Below, piece by piece: positions 37,446 to 45,376 of a DNA stretch of 64,000 bases. The translations under genes and the position numbers were made by a program. Position 1 is the first letter of the stretch; each line of letters opens with the position of its first letter. Source of the stretch: Micavibrio sp. UBA6212 (lineage in GTDB: Bacteria > Pseudomonadota > Alphaproteobacteria > Micavibrionales > Micavibrionaceae); contig DISK01000009.1 of the NCBI GenBank assembly GCA_002421905.1, forward strand, positions 1-64,000, in the 5' to 3' direction. Under the pieces are notes generated by a model. That model had not been told where the DNA came from. It made no database searches and saw nothing but the letters and a program-made list of their open reading frames with translations.

Positions 37446-38359
37446 TTATCAAGCACCTCGGTTGAAAAATGCTCGACAGGCTCGATAAAGAGGTTTTCCC
37501 ACAACATAAAGCATACTCCCAGCAGGATAAGGGCGAGCATTAAACGGGCTGTAGCTCCTCGCACATAGGGTGACAATCGCGAACCAACCTGATTGCCAAT
37601 CAACGCCCCCACCATCAGGATAAACGCCAACAGTAAATCAACCGTGTTGTTACTGATAATATGGAGTAATGCCGAAAGTGACGTCGTAATCAATATTTGA
37701 AACATGGAGGTCCCAACCACTAGACTGGTTGGCATCCCAAGAATATAGATCATGGCAGGAACGACCAGAAAACCTCCCCCAATTCCCAGAACCGACACCA
37801 TCAAGCCCGTGATTACCCCCAAGATGATTGGAACCAGTGCGCTAATGCTCAGATTTGATTTCGAGAACATCATAGTATAGGGCAAGCCGCTTGTCGCGCG
37901 TAACCAGAATTTGGAACGGGAAGCCTCGGCCCTATGCTTTTTCTTCAAAATGGCGGAGAAGCTTTCATAGAGCATCATCCCGCCAACCGCTCCCAAGAGC
38001 AGGACATAAAGGGCATTAATAACCACATCAATGTGGCCAGTATACTGTAGTAACTTGAAAATCAGGATGCCCAGTATGGTTCCAGTAAAGCTTCCTGCCA
38101 GCATCACGCTGCCGAGCTTAAAATCTACGCTTCCTTTGCGCCAGTGGCCAATGACACCTGACAGGGACGTCGAAATAAGCTGAACGGCTTGTGTCCCCAC
38201 CGCAAAAGACGCAGGAACGCCAAGAAATACAAGGAATGGAGTTGCCAGAAAACCGCCGCCCACACCAAAGACAGTTGAGAGTATCCCTACGGCTACGCCT
38301 AACCCGATGATTGTATTGAGGGAAACTGCCATTTCCGCAACTGGAAGATAAATATCCAT
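37442..38359 (-). CDS. Sulfite exporter TauE/SafE family protein
   Basis: Membrane transporter of 305 residues with about eight helices and the two glycine-rich inverted repeats of the family, FGVGGGFLATPFLVFLGVPASFAVGTQ and LGIGGGFLVVPAMIYILGMPTSLVVGTS. Relatives export sulfite, sulfoacetate or related anions; the substrate here is not known. It heads a unit with the TIGR02186, Usp and Nfu genes, so a link to sulfur or Fe-S stress is plausible. Confidence 0.9.
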   Translation of the reverse strand: MDIYLPVAEMAVSLNTIIGLGVAVGILSTVFGVGGGFLATPFLVFLGVPASFAVGTQAVQLISTSLSGVIGHWRKGSVDFKLGSVMLAGSFTGTILGILIFKLLQYTGHIDVVINALYVLLLGAVGGMMLYESFSAILKKKHRAEASRSKFWLRATSGLPYTMMFSKSNLSISALVPIILGVITGLMVSVLGIGGGFLVVPAMIYILGMPTSLVVGTSMFQILITTSLSALLHIISNNTVDLLLAFILMVGALIGNQVGSRLSPYVRGATARLMLALILLGVCFMLWENLFIEPVEHFSTEVLDK

Positions 38360-38430
38360 TATGCCTCCTGCACCCAGAAGGCATAGCGGATAGAGCCCTT
38401 CGGAATCAACTGATTTCTATAAGATTTCCT

Positions 38431-39090
38431 CTAATAAACCGTACGGCTTACTGTGTTCGGCAGAGGAGCATTGATTGTACCCCAGTCTTTCAGGAAGTTG
38501 CGGTAATTCCCAACTGTGGTCACGCTATATGCAGGTTTGAACGATATTGTTTTGAAAAAGCTCAGGAAAGAAGTGTGGTACTTACGGTAATTCATTGCAT
38601 TCGAAGTGCATTCCGCAACGTAAACCTGATCTCCATAATTGGTAACTAACATCAAACCGGCTTTATTGGCAAAGGGCTCATCTGGCGGCGTAACGAAAGA
38701 AATCAGGGTCATGCTGGCAAACCCCTGCCCTAGACCTGCTTCGTTTTGTTGACGAATGACATTCACGTTATCATAGGACGCTGTGTAGTCTTCCCAGAAA
38801 TTATTGGTGAAATTTATGTCACGGATATCACTGCGAAACCGGTTCGGATATATCAAGAAACGGCGATCTTCATTTGCCCTCACCCGGCACACGGCGTTAT
38901 CTTCACCGGACGGCAAGGACAGCGTGACAATATCATCGGGTTGCTGGTTATTGATAGTTTTCCATGTGTCAGGATAAGAGATATGAGCTCCGGTATCCAA
39001 ATCTGTCCATACAACATAATCAGCTTTGACCGGAGCCGCAAAAGCCACCATTGCCATTGCAATCATTAAACCTGTTCTTATCATATTCAT
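38431..39090 (-). CDS. Secreted protein of unknown function
   Basis: 219 residues with a signal peptide (MNMIRTGLMIAMAMVAFAAPVKA, cleavage before DYVVW). The mature part is compact and beta-rich with WTDLDTGAHISYPDTWKTI near the start, resembling the opening of PsbP-like lipid- or ligand-binding folds, and two Cys (AVCRV, AECTS) that could pair. An internal YKYHTSFLSFFKTISF-like segment follows. I do not recognise the family. It precedes the TauE gene on the same strand with a gap of about 70 bases. Confidence 0.8.
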   Translation of the reverse strand: MNMIRTGLMIAMAMVAFAAPVKADYVVWTDLDTGAHISYPDTWKTINNQQPDDIVTLSLPSGEDNAVCRVRANEDRRFLIYPNRFRSDIRDINFTNNFWEDYTASYDNVNVIRQQNEAGLGQGFASMTLISFVTPPDEPFANKAGLMLVTNYGDQVYVAECTSNAMNYRKYHTSFLSFFKTISFKPAYSVTTVGNYRNFLKDWGTINAPLPNTVSRTVY

Positions 39091-39199
39091 TTCGGAAAAC
39101 CGCCTCTGGAATTAACTCGGACTTTATTGTGCTATTTTGCCTGAAAAAATGCAAACGGGAACTTAACTTTTCGAAAAAACTTGATATTTTTATCACTTA

Positions 39200-39625
39200 A
39201 TGCCAATTATTATAGAAATAAAGCAAAGCAAATTGGGTGTGGCCGTGGAAAATCTGACTTATTTGATTCAATCTTTTGATGGGGAGCGCTTTCTGACTGT
39301 TCGGGAAGAAAACCGATTAGCCCTTCCCAAATCTACTTTAAAACTTAGCCGTACGTTTGAAGATCACGCAGCTCAAAACTGCTTACCTACAACCGGAGTG
39401 GATGTATATCCCAAAGCTGTTCGCTTGAATACCTGCGGCAATGATCACATCATCTTGTGTTATGCGAAGGCTGACTCCCAAACACCCCCAAAAGGAAGTG
39501 AATGGGTCGGAGCTGACGAAATCAAGGATATCGCACCAGAATTACCTGAAAATGTCCGCAAGTATCTGGATCGGGTTTCGAAATCAAGGCTTCCAGAAGC
39601 CCATTATGGATTTGACATCCCCTAA
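39200..39625 (+). CDS. Protein of unknown function, weakly NUDIX-like
   Basis: 141 residues. The middle and end ([55 protein letters not shown]) look like the C-terminal half of a NUDIX fold, with an [10 protein letters not shown] segment, but no NUDIX box (GX5EX7REUXEEXGU) is visible. There is no strong ribosome-binding site; GTG codons at 39236 and 39251 regions are other possible starts. The 3' end overlaps the convergent trpS by 42 bases. It may be a degenerate hydrolase or a binding protein. Confidence 0.55.
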   Translation: MPIIIEIKQSKLGVAVENLTYLIQSFDGERFLTVREENRLALPKSTLKLSRTFEDHAAQNCLPTTGVDVYPKAVRLNTCGNDHIILCYAKADSQTPPKGSEWVGADEIKDIAPELPENVRKYLDRVSKSRLPEAHYGFDIP

Positions 39626-40594
39626 TATCGGGTCGGCAATGATACGGGCTTTTTCAGCTCCTTTTACCAGAATTCTATCAATCTCTGCCGGATCTGCCAT
39701 CAACTCGCGCATGCGGGCTGTGATCGGGGCAATTTTTTCAACCGTGACCTCCGCCAATTTTGGTTTGAATTCGGAGAATTGTTTTCCAGCAAATTCATTA
39801 ATGACTGCGGCTTTACCCTGACCTGACAACGCGGCATAAATCGTAACCAGATTATCGGCTTCGGGACGGCCTTCCAGCCCATCAATCGTATCCGGCAATG
39901 GGTTGGGATCGGTTTTTGCCCGCTTGATTTTATCGGCAATTATCTCGGCTGTATCGGTCAGGTTAATCCGCGACATATCGGATTCAGCCGATTTGCTCAT
40001 TTTTTGTGCCCCATCCCGCAAGGACATGACACGGGTTGCTTCGCCCATAATCAATGGCTCGGGTAATGTAAAGAATTCCCTGCCGAAGCGGTGATTAAAG
40101 GTCGAGGCTATATCCCGCGCCAATTCCAGATGTTGTTTCTGGTCTTCGCCTACCGGCACATGTGTTGCGTTATAAACCAGGATATCTGCAGCCATCAGAA
40201 CCGGATAAGCATAAAGGCCAAGGCCTGCTTTTTCAGCATTCTTTCCTGCCTTGTCTTTGAATTGAGTCATGCGGTTGAGCTTGCCAATTTGTGTCATGGA
40301 TGCCAATAACCACATTAATTGCGCGTGCAAATCCCCCACGGCAGATTGAGGAAAGATTGTCGATTTGTCCGGATCAATTCCTGCCGCGATGTAAGCAGCT
40401 GCGATTTCACGGGTTGCTTGCGCCAGATTCAGCTTGTCATTCGGCACAGTAATTGCGTGCATATCCACAACACAGAAGAGATTTTCATTGTCAGGCTCGG
40501 CATTTTGTAGATCAACCCAGTTCTTGAGGGCCCCGAGATAGTTCCCAAGGTGCAATTGATAGGTTGGCTGCATGCCGGATAAGATACGTTTCAT
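39584..40594 (-). CDS. trpS: Tryptophanyl-tRNA synthetase
   Basis: Class I synthetase of 336 residues: [26 protein letters not shown] with the HIGH-type [39 protein letters not shown], and the KMSKS motif in [13 protein letters not shown]. The C-terminal helices are complete. It starts five bases after murJ ends, so both are probably one transcript. Confidence 0.96.
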   Translation of the reverse strand: MKRILSGMQPTYQLHLGNYLGALKNWVDLQNAEPDNENLFCVVDMHAITVPNDKLNLAQATREIAAAYIAAGIDPDKSTIFPQSAVGDLHAQLMWLLASMTQIGKLNRMTQFKDKAGKNAEKAGLGLYAYPVLMAADILVYNATHVPVGEDQKQHLELARDIASTFNHRFGREFFTLPEPLIMGEATRVMSLRDGAQKMSKSAESDMSRINLTDTAEIIADKIKRAKTDPNPLPDTIDGLEGRPEADNLVTIYAALSGQGKAAVINEFAGKQFSEFKPKLAEVTVEKIAPITARMRELMADPAEIDRILVKGAEKARIIADPILGDVKSIMGFWKP

Positions 40595-40599
40595 AGAAG

Positions 40600-42150
40600 T
40601 TACCCTTTTCTACGCTTCAAATAATTTTTGATGTCTGAAATTTTAAGAATTCCACTGACCTGAACCGCCAGTGCATAAGTGATCACGCCGCCCCCGATCA
40701 GGGCCAGCAACGCCAGAATTTTGACGTGTAATTCGCGATGGAAGTATTCTTGTAATCCATAGTTCAAACCTGCCAGAACCATTGCCATGATGCAAGAACA
40801 AACTACAACTTTTGGAAAGACGGTTCGCAAACGTTTATCAAAATCGAGAGCGTCTTTTCCTTTTAATTGTCTATGCAACAAATAAACCTGCAGCCATCCG
40901 ACGATCCCGGTTGCCAATGAAATCCCTGCCACTCCCAAAAGGCCAATCAGAAGCAAGCAGAGTGCGACATTTGATAGCGCCGAGAGAATGGAAATTTTTA
41001 CTGGCGTGGATGTGTCTCCATGTGACCAGAATGCCGTCATAAAAACTTTTGAAGCGATATAAGCCGGAAGCCCGATCGCATAGCCCATCAAGACATACGA
41101 AGTTTGCAATGTCTCATGGGCAGTAAATTTTCCATGCTCGAACAATGTGGCAACCATCGGGATCGGAATAATCAACAACGCAACGGCCGAAGGAATAGCT
41201 ACAAAAAAACAAAACTCCAGAGCGCGGTTAAACAGATCTTTGCTTTCTTCGTGGTTTTTTTCTGCCAGAGCTCTGGATAACATTGGCAGCAAAGCTGTTC
41301 CAACGGCAATCCCTGCCAATGATAACGGCAGTTGGTTCAATCTGTCCGCATAATAGAGGAACGAAATGGCTCCGGCAGGCAATAAAGATGCTACCATCAT
41401 ATCTACGAATAAATTGATCTGGAAAACTCCGGCAGACAAAACTCCGGGGCCCATCAACTTGAACATATGTTTAGTTTTCTCGCCCAGTTTCGGACGCTGG
41501 AAATGAAAAGTAATTTTATAATGGCGGATGAAGAATGCCATCATCGCCAACTGCACCAGTCCCGATACACTTACTCCCACCGCCATGGCATGACCTGCAG
41601 TTGGGAAGAACGGCGTTCCTGCCAGCATAAAAGCTATCAGAGTGAGGTTGAAGATAATTGGAGCAGCAGAGAACGGCCCAAATTTACTATGTGCGTTAAG
41701 CATCCCCCCGAATAGCGCGACAAGGGACATCAGTAACAAATAGGGAAATGTCAGTTGAGTGAGAGTGACTGCAGCCTCGTAACGGTCAGATCCTTCATAA
41801 AAGCCCGGAGCGATCACATGAATAACCCATGGCATAACCAACATGATGAGGGCTGAAAATACGGATAGTATTAACAGCATGACCGAGAAAACCTGCCCCG
41901 AGAATTTTCCGGCGGCGTCATCCCCTTCTTGTGCCAGAGTTTTGGAATATAACGGGATAAAAGAAACACTAAAGGCGCCTTCTGCCGCGATGCGCCGAAA
42001 CAGGTTCGGAAGCTTCAAAGCTACAAAAAAAGCATCGGCAATCGGCCCTGCCCCAAGGACAGAGGCAGTTAACATATCGCGAATCATTCCAGCCACTCGA
42101 CTAAGAAGTGTGAATCCTGCAATAGTTGCCATGGCCTTTAACAATTTCAT
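40600..42150 (-). CDS. murJ: Lipid II flippase MurJ
   Basis: Flips the peptidoglycan precursor lipid II across the inner membrane. The 516-residue protein begins with the MOP-family start ([62 protein letters not shown]) and has about 14 membrane helices. The Arg/Asp residues near the N-terminus needed for flipping are kept. It is divergent from ubiE across 37 bases and followed directly by trpS. Confidence 0.95.
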   Translation of the reverse strand: MKLLKAMATIAGFTLLSRVAGMIRDMLTASVLGAGPIADAFFVALKLPNLFRRIAAEGAFSVSFIPLYSKTLAQEGDDAAGKFSGQVFSVMLLILSVFSALIMLVMPWVIHVIAPGFYEGSDRYEAAVTLTQLTFPYLLLMSLVALFGGMLNAHSKFGPFSAAPIIFNLTLIAFMLAGTPFFPTAGHAMAVGVSVSGLVQLAMMAFFIRHYKITFHFQRPKLGEKTKHMFKLMGPGVLSAGVFQINLFVDMMVASLLPAGAISFLYYADRLNQLPLSLAGIAVGTALLPMLSRALAEKNHEESKDLFNRALEFCFFVAIPSAVALLIIPIPMVATLFEHGKFTAHETLQTSYVLMGYAIGLPAYIASKVFMTAFWSHGDTSTPVKISILSALSNVALCLLLIGLLGVAGISLATGIVGWLQVYLLHRQLKGKDALDFDKRLRTVFPKVVVCSCIMAMVLAGLNYGLQEYFHRELHVKILALLALIGGGVITYALAVQVSGILKISDIKNYLKRRKG

Positions 42151-42187
42151 GTGCTATCCCACAATCTGTATATTTGGAGTCCCGATC

Positions 42188-42937
42188 ATGATTAATCCCG
42201 AAAGCCAATGGTTTGGCAGAAAATCTGTTAACCCGCAAGAGAAGACGCGGATGGTTCTGGATGTTTTCGACAGCGTTGCGTCCCGTTATGATCTGATGAA
42301 TGATTTGATGTCCGGCGGAGTTCACCGTCTGTGGAAGGATGCGTTAATCCGGAAAATCCGTCCGACGGCAAATCTCTCTTATCTCGATGTGGCCGGAGGA
42401 ACTGGAGATATTGCTTTTCGCATTGCAAAAAAAGCAGGGGCAAAGGCGCATATTACAGTTTCCGATATCAACGCCTCAATGCTGGAAGTCGGGAAGGCGC
42501 GCGCTATAAATCAAGGCTTCATCAAAGGATTTAACTGGGTCGAAGCCAATGCCGAAGCCCTCCCCTTTGAAGACAACAGCTTTGATGTCTATACGATCTC
42601 TTTTGGTCTGCGGAACGTCACTCATATTGATACGGCACTGAAAGAAGCCTGCCGCGTCCTGAAACCGGGCGGACGTTTTTTCTGCATGGAATTCAGTCAT
42701 CTGGATAATGAAGTTCTACAAAAACTTTATGACCTGTATTCCTTTAATGTTATCCCCAAATTGGGGAAATATGTAACAGGTGACGAGGAAAGCTACCAAT
42801 ATCTGGTCGAGAGCATCCGCGCCTTCCCTTCACAGGAAGATTTGTGCGCCCGCCTGTTGGATGCAGGGTTTGGGCGCGCTATTGTCGAACCTCTGACTTT
42901 TGGTGTTGTCGCCATACATCAAGGCTGGAAGTTTTGA
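42188..42937 (+). CDS. ubiE: Ubiquinone/menaquinone biosynthesis C-methyltransferase UbiE
   Basis: C-methylates the demethoxy- or demethyl-quinol ring in ubiquinone synthesis. The 249-residue protein starts MINPESQWFGRKSVNPQEKTRMVLDVFDSVASRYDLMNDLMSGGVHRLWKD, with SAM motif LDVAGGTGDIAFRIAKK and the family blocks YTISFGLRNVTHIDTALKEACRVLKPGG and YQYLVESIRAFPSQEDL. The ATG at 42188 is chosen because longer frames run backward into the divergent murJ promoter. Confidence 0.95.
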   Translation: MINPESQWFGRKSVNPQEKTRMVLDVFDSVASRYDLMNDLMSGGVHRLWKDALIRKIRPTANLSYLDVAGGTGDIAFRIAKKAGAKAHITVSDINASMLEVGKARAINQGFIKGFNWVEANAEALPFEDNSFDVYTISFGLRNVTHIDTALKEACRVLKPGGRFFCMEFSHLDNEVLQKLYDLYSFNVIPKLGKYVTGDEESYQYLVESIRAFPSQEDLCARLLDAGFGRAIVEPLTFGVVAIHQGWKF

Positions 42938-43037
42938 GTTGAATTTACATATTTCAACAAAAATCTGCCAATTACTCTACGTTGGCATCAATATTCCTGA
43001 TATTCTCCCGTTTATATAAGTAAATTCTACTGGATCC

Positions 43038-43053
43038 TTGATATAAATATCAA
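43038..43053. promoter_or_regulatory. Palindrome TTGATAT-aa-ATATCAA
   Basis: A perfect 7-base inverted repeat in the AT-rich 265-base spacer between ubiE and the Ala/Glu-rich gene. A TATGAT at 43099-43104 downstream could be a -10 element. Symmetry and place suggest an operator, without a known regulator. Confidence 0.35.
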
Positions 43054-43110
43054 TTGTATAAACATAATCATGAAATAGTACTTGAAAACTGATCGCAATA
43101 TGATTTATGT

Positions 43111-43206
43111 ATGGCCTACCCGGTGAGGACATACGAATCAGGGTGTAGGCTGCTTATGGCTACAGAAAATACTAAAAACTCTCTTTTGGAAGGAAACCTA
43201 AAATGA
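43111..43206 (+). CDS. Possible 31-residue leader peptide
   Basis: An ATG at 43111 opens a 31-codon frame (starting MAYPVRTYESGCRLL) whose TGA overlaps the ATG of the next gene (ATGA). TATGAT ends 6 bases before this ATG, so an mRNA could begin almost at the start codon. The first part also folds as GCCTACCC ... GGGTGTAGGC. No Shine-Dalgarno sequence is visible. It may be a coupled leader or chance. Confidence 0.3.
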   Translation: MAYPVRTYESGCRLLMATENTKNSLLEGNLK

Positions 43207-43580
43207 ACAAAACTACATTGACTATCGTTGCTGCTGCAATCGTTGTTGCTCTTGCTGCTTTTGGCATCATGAACAGCCAATCTCAACAAGGTACTGAAAT
43301 GCAAAGCATTATGCCTGCTGCTGGTGAGATTTCTTCCACCATCGAAGGTGCTGCTGACCAAGCTACCACTGCAATCCAAAATGCTTCTGAAGAAGTAGAA
43401 GCTGCTGCTGAAGAAGCTGCTGCTGAAATGAAAGATGCTGCTAGCGAAGCTGCTGACTCTGTTAAAGAAGAAATGGCTCCTGCTGAAGAAACTGTTCCTG
43501 CTGAAGAAGCAGCTCCTACCGAAGAAGCTGCTCCTACCGAAGAAGCTGCTCCTGCTGAAGAAGAAAAAGCAGCTGAGTAA
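43203..43580 (+). CDS. Ala/Glu-rich low-complexity exported or anchored protein
   Basis: 125 residues. The N-terminus (MNKTTLTIVAAAIVVALAAFGIMNS) is a membrane anchor or signal peptide; the rest is almost only Ala, Glu, Thr, Pro and Ser. Residues ~45-85 are a likely coiled helix (SEEVEAAAEEAAAEMKDAASEAA). The tail is a run of A-P-x-E-E units; at the DNA level an 18-base unit GCTCCTACCGAAGAAGCT occurs twice in tandem with variants around it. Codon use is narrow (GCT, GAA), suggesting high expression. An AAGGA site precedes it and a strong terminator follows. No known family; it resembles spacer or surface-exposed polyampholyte proteins. Confidence 0.75.
   Translation: MNKTTLTIVAAAIVVALAAFGIMNSQSQQGTEMQSIMPAAGEISSTIEGAADQATTAIQNASEEVEAAAEEAAAEMKDAASEAADSVKEEMAPAEETVPAEEAAPTEEAAPTEEAAPAEEEKAAE
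43497..43560 (+). repeat. In-frame tandem repeats encoding A/P-x-E-E units
   Basis: Four to five degenerate 18-base units coding for VPAEEA, APTEEA, APTEEA and APAEE. Two adjacent units are identical. The repeat length is a multiple of three, so copy-number change would alter protein length without a frameshift. Confidence 0.7.
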
Positions 43581-43600
43581 TTCTCGCTTTTTGATTATTC

Positions 43601-43640
43601 AAGAGGCTCTGTGCTATGGTGCAGAGCCTCTTAATTTTTT
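43601..43640 (+). terminator. Terminator after Ala/Glu-rich gene
   Basis: AAGAGGCTCTG / CAGAGCCTCTT is a perfect 11-bp stem followed by a T-rich tail (AATTTTTT). It ends 14 bases before coaBC, so coaBC needs its own promoter or readthrough. Confidence 0.85.
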
Positions 43641-43654
43641 GAAGGAATAAGCGT

Positions 43655-44917
43655 ATGACCATTTTATCTGGCAAGCGTATCTTACTCGTCATTTCCGGCG
43701 GCATTGCGGCCTATAAATCTCTGGAACTCATCCGTTTGCTGCGTAAGGCGCAATGTGAAGTTCGCTGTATCCTAACCAAAGGTGGGGCTCAATTCATTAC
43801 ACCTTTAAGCGTATCCGCCCTTTCCGAACATCCCGTTTATAGTGACCTGTTCTCACTTAAAGACGAAAGTGAAATGGGGCATATCCGCCTATCCCGTGAA
43901 GCCGACCTAATTGTTGTTGCACCAGCCAGTGCAAATTTATTGGCCAGACTTGCCAACGGCATTGCAGATGATTTGGCCTCAACCACTCTGCTTGCCAGCA
44001 ATAAAGAAATCATGATCGCTCCTGCTATGAATCCAGAGATGTGGGCAAAACCCGCTACGCAACGCAATGTCGAGACTTTGCGTCAGGATGGTGTGATGTT
44101 CATCTGCCCTGCCACCGGTGAGATGGCCTGTGGCGAAACTGGCTTGGGCCGCATGGTCGAAGCTGATGATATTCTGACTTCAATTAAGCATTATTTTTTG
44201 GCATCAGCGCCACTGTCAGGAAAATCTGTTTTGGTGACGTCTGGCCCGACATACGAGCCAATTGATCCGGTACGTTTTATCGGAAACCGCTCTTCTGGCA
44301 AACAAGGCCATGCGATTGCCGAGGCTCTAGCACATGCCGGAGCCAAAGTGACGCTGGTCACAGGCCCCGTGGCCCTGCCCGATCCTTTGGGGGTCACTAC
44401 AATTCATGTCGAGACAGCCTCCGAGATGCTTGCGGCGTGCCAATCTGCCCTGCCCGCAGATATTGCTGTTTGTGCGGCGGCAGTTGCCGACTGGCGGATT
44501 ACAGCTCCCGCTGAACATAAGATGAAAAAGCGCGCTGACGCAGAACCTCCTGCACTCAGTTTTACCGAAAACCCTGATATTTTGGCTGAAATATGCCGCT
44601 CTGGAAAGCGTCCCCCGCTGGTTATCGGATTTGCTGCCGAGACAGACGACGCCGTAAAATCTGCCCAAGAAAAGCTGGTTCGTAAGGGGTGCGACTGGAT
44701 TTTGGCCAATCAGGTGGGGAAAACCGAGAATCCTGTCTTTGGCACTGACTATAATCAGGTTACACTCGTATCACGCTCAAACTGTGACGAATGGCCTCCT
44801 CTTTCCAAGAAAGAGGTTGCTGCACGTCTTGTTGAAGCGATGATTTCTCATTTTAACGATACGGGACTAGATCAAGATGACCAACCAAGCCGCCGCCCTT
44901 CAACAGCCTCTCGCTAA
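43655..44917 (+). CDS. coaBC: Bifunctional phosphopantothenoylcysteine decarboxylase/phosphopantothenate-cysteine ligase
   Basis: Two steps of coenzyme A synthesis in one 420-residue protein. The N-terminal ~185 residues are CoaC, an FMN flavoprotein ([38 protein letters not shown] text, and PAMNPEMW). The C-terminal part is CoaB with [34 protein letters not shown] and the KMKKR substrate segment. The 3' end overlaps dut by 41 bases. Confidence 0.96.
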   Translation: MTILSGKRILLVISGGIAAYKSLELIRLLRKAQCEVRCILTKGGAQFITPLSVSALSEHPVYSDLFSLKDESEMGHIRLSREADLIVVAPASANLLARLANGIADDLASTTLLASNKEIMIAPAMNPEMWAKPATQRNVETLRQDGVMFICPATGEMACGETGLGRMVEADDILTSIKHYFLASAPLSGKSVLVTSGPTYEPIDPVRFIGNRSSGKQGHAIAEALAHAGAKVTLVTGPVALPDPLGVTTIHVETASEMLAACQSALPADIAVCAAAVADWRITAPAEHKMKKRADAEPPALSFTENPDILAEICRSGKRPPLVIGFAAETDDAVKSAQEKLVRKGCDWILANQVGKTENPVFGTDYNQVTLVSRSNCDEWPPLSKKEVAARLVEAMISHFNDTGLDQDDQPSRRPSTASR

Positions 44918-45371
44918 TGACAATCGCGTCACCATAGATATTAAAGTTCTGGATCACGCCAAAGATTTGCCTTTGCCTGCCTATGCAACAGATCAGGCCG
45001 CAGGAATGGATCTGGTCGCCGCTATTGATGCACCAATGGTATTGGAATCCGGCGCTTATGCGATGGTACCAACAGGTATTTCTATTGCCCTGCCCTCAGG
45101 CTATGAATGTCAGGTGCGCCCACGTTCTGGTTTAGCAGCCAAGAATGGCGTCACCGTTCTGAATTCTCCTGGTACCGTCGATGCCGATTATCGCGGCGAG
45201 ATCAAGGCCATTTTGATTAATCACAGCAAAGTTCCGTTTACCATTGAACGCGGGATGCGTATCGCGCAAATGGTTATCGCCCGTTATGAGCAAGCGGTCT
45301 GGAATGTGTGTGAAGATTTGTCCGAGACTTCACGCGGTGCTGGCGGGTTTGGTTCTACAGGAACGAAGTAA
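44877..45371 (+). CDS. dut: Deoxyuridine 5'-triphosphate nucleotidohydrolase (dUTPase)
   Basis: Hydrolyses dUTP to dUMP, keeping uracil out of DNA. The 164-residue protein has the five dUTPase motifs: [41 protein letters not shown], the [13 protein letters not shown] segment and the C-terminal GAGGFGSTG. The first ~18 residues are extra and overlap coaBC in another frame. It is followed after 5 bases by mutS. Confidence 0.96.
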   Translation: MTNQAAALQQPLANDNRVTIDIKVLDHAKDLPLPAYATDQAAGMDLVAAIDAPMVLESGAYAMVPTGISIALPSGYECQVRPRSGLAAKNGVTVLNSPGTVDADYRGEIKAILINHSKVPFTIERGMRIAQMVIARYEQAVWNVCEDLSETSRGAGGFGSTGTK

Positions 45372-45376
45372 TCAAA

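Noticed and set aside
43435..43650. Leu/Lys-rich 71-codon frame inside the Ala/Glu-rich gene
   Set aside because: Frame-shifted reading of the GCT/GAA repeat; no start signals of its own.
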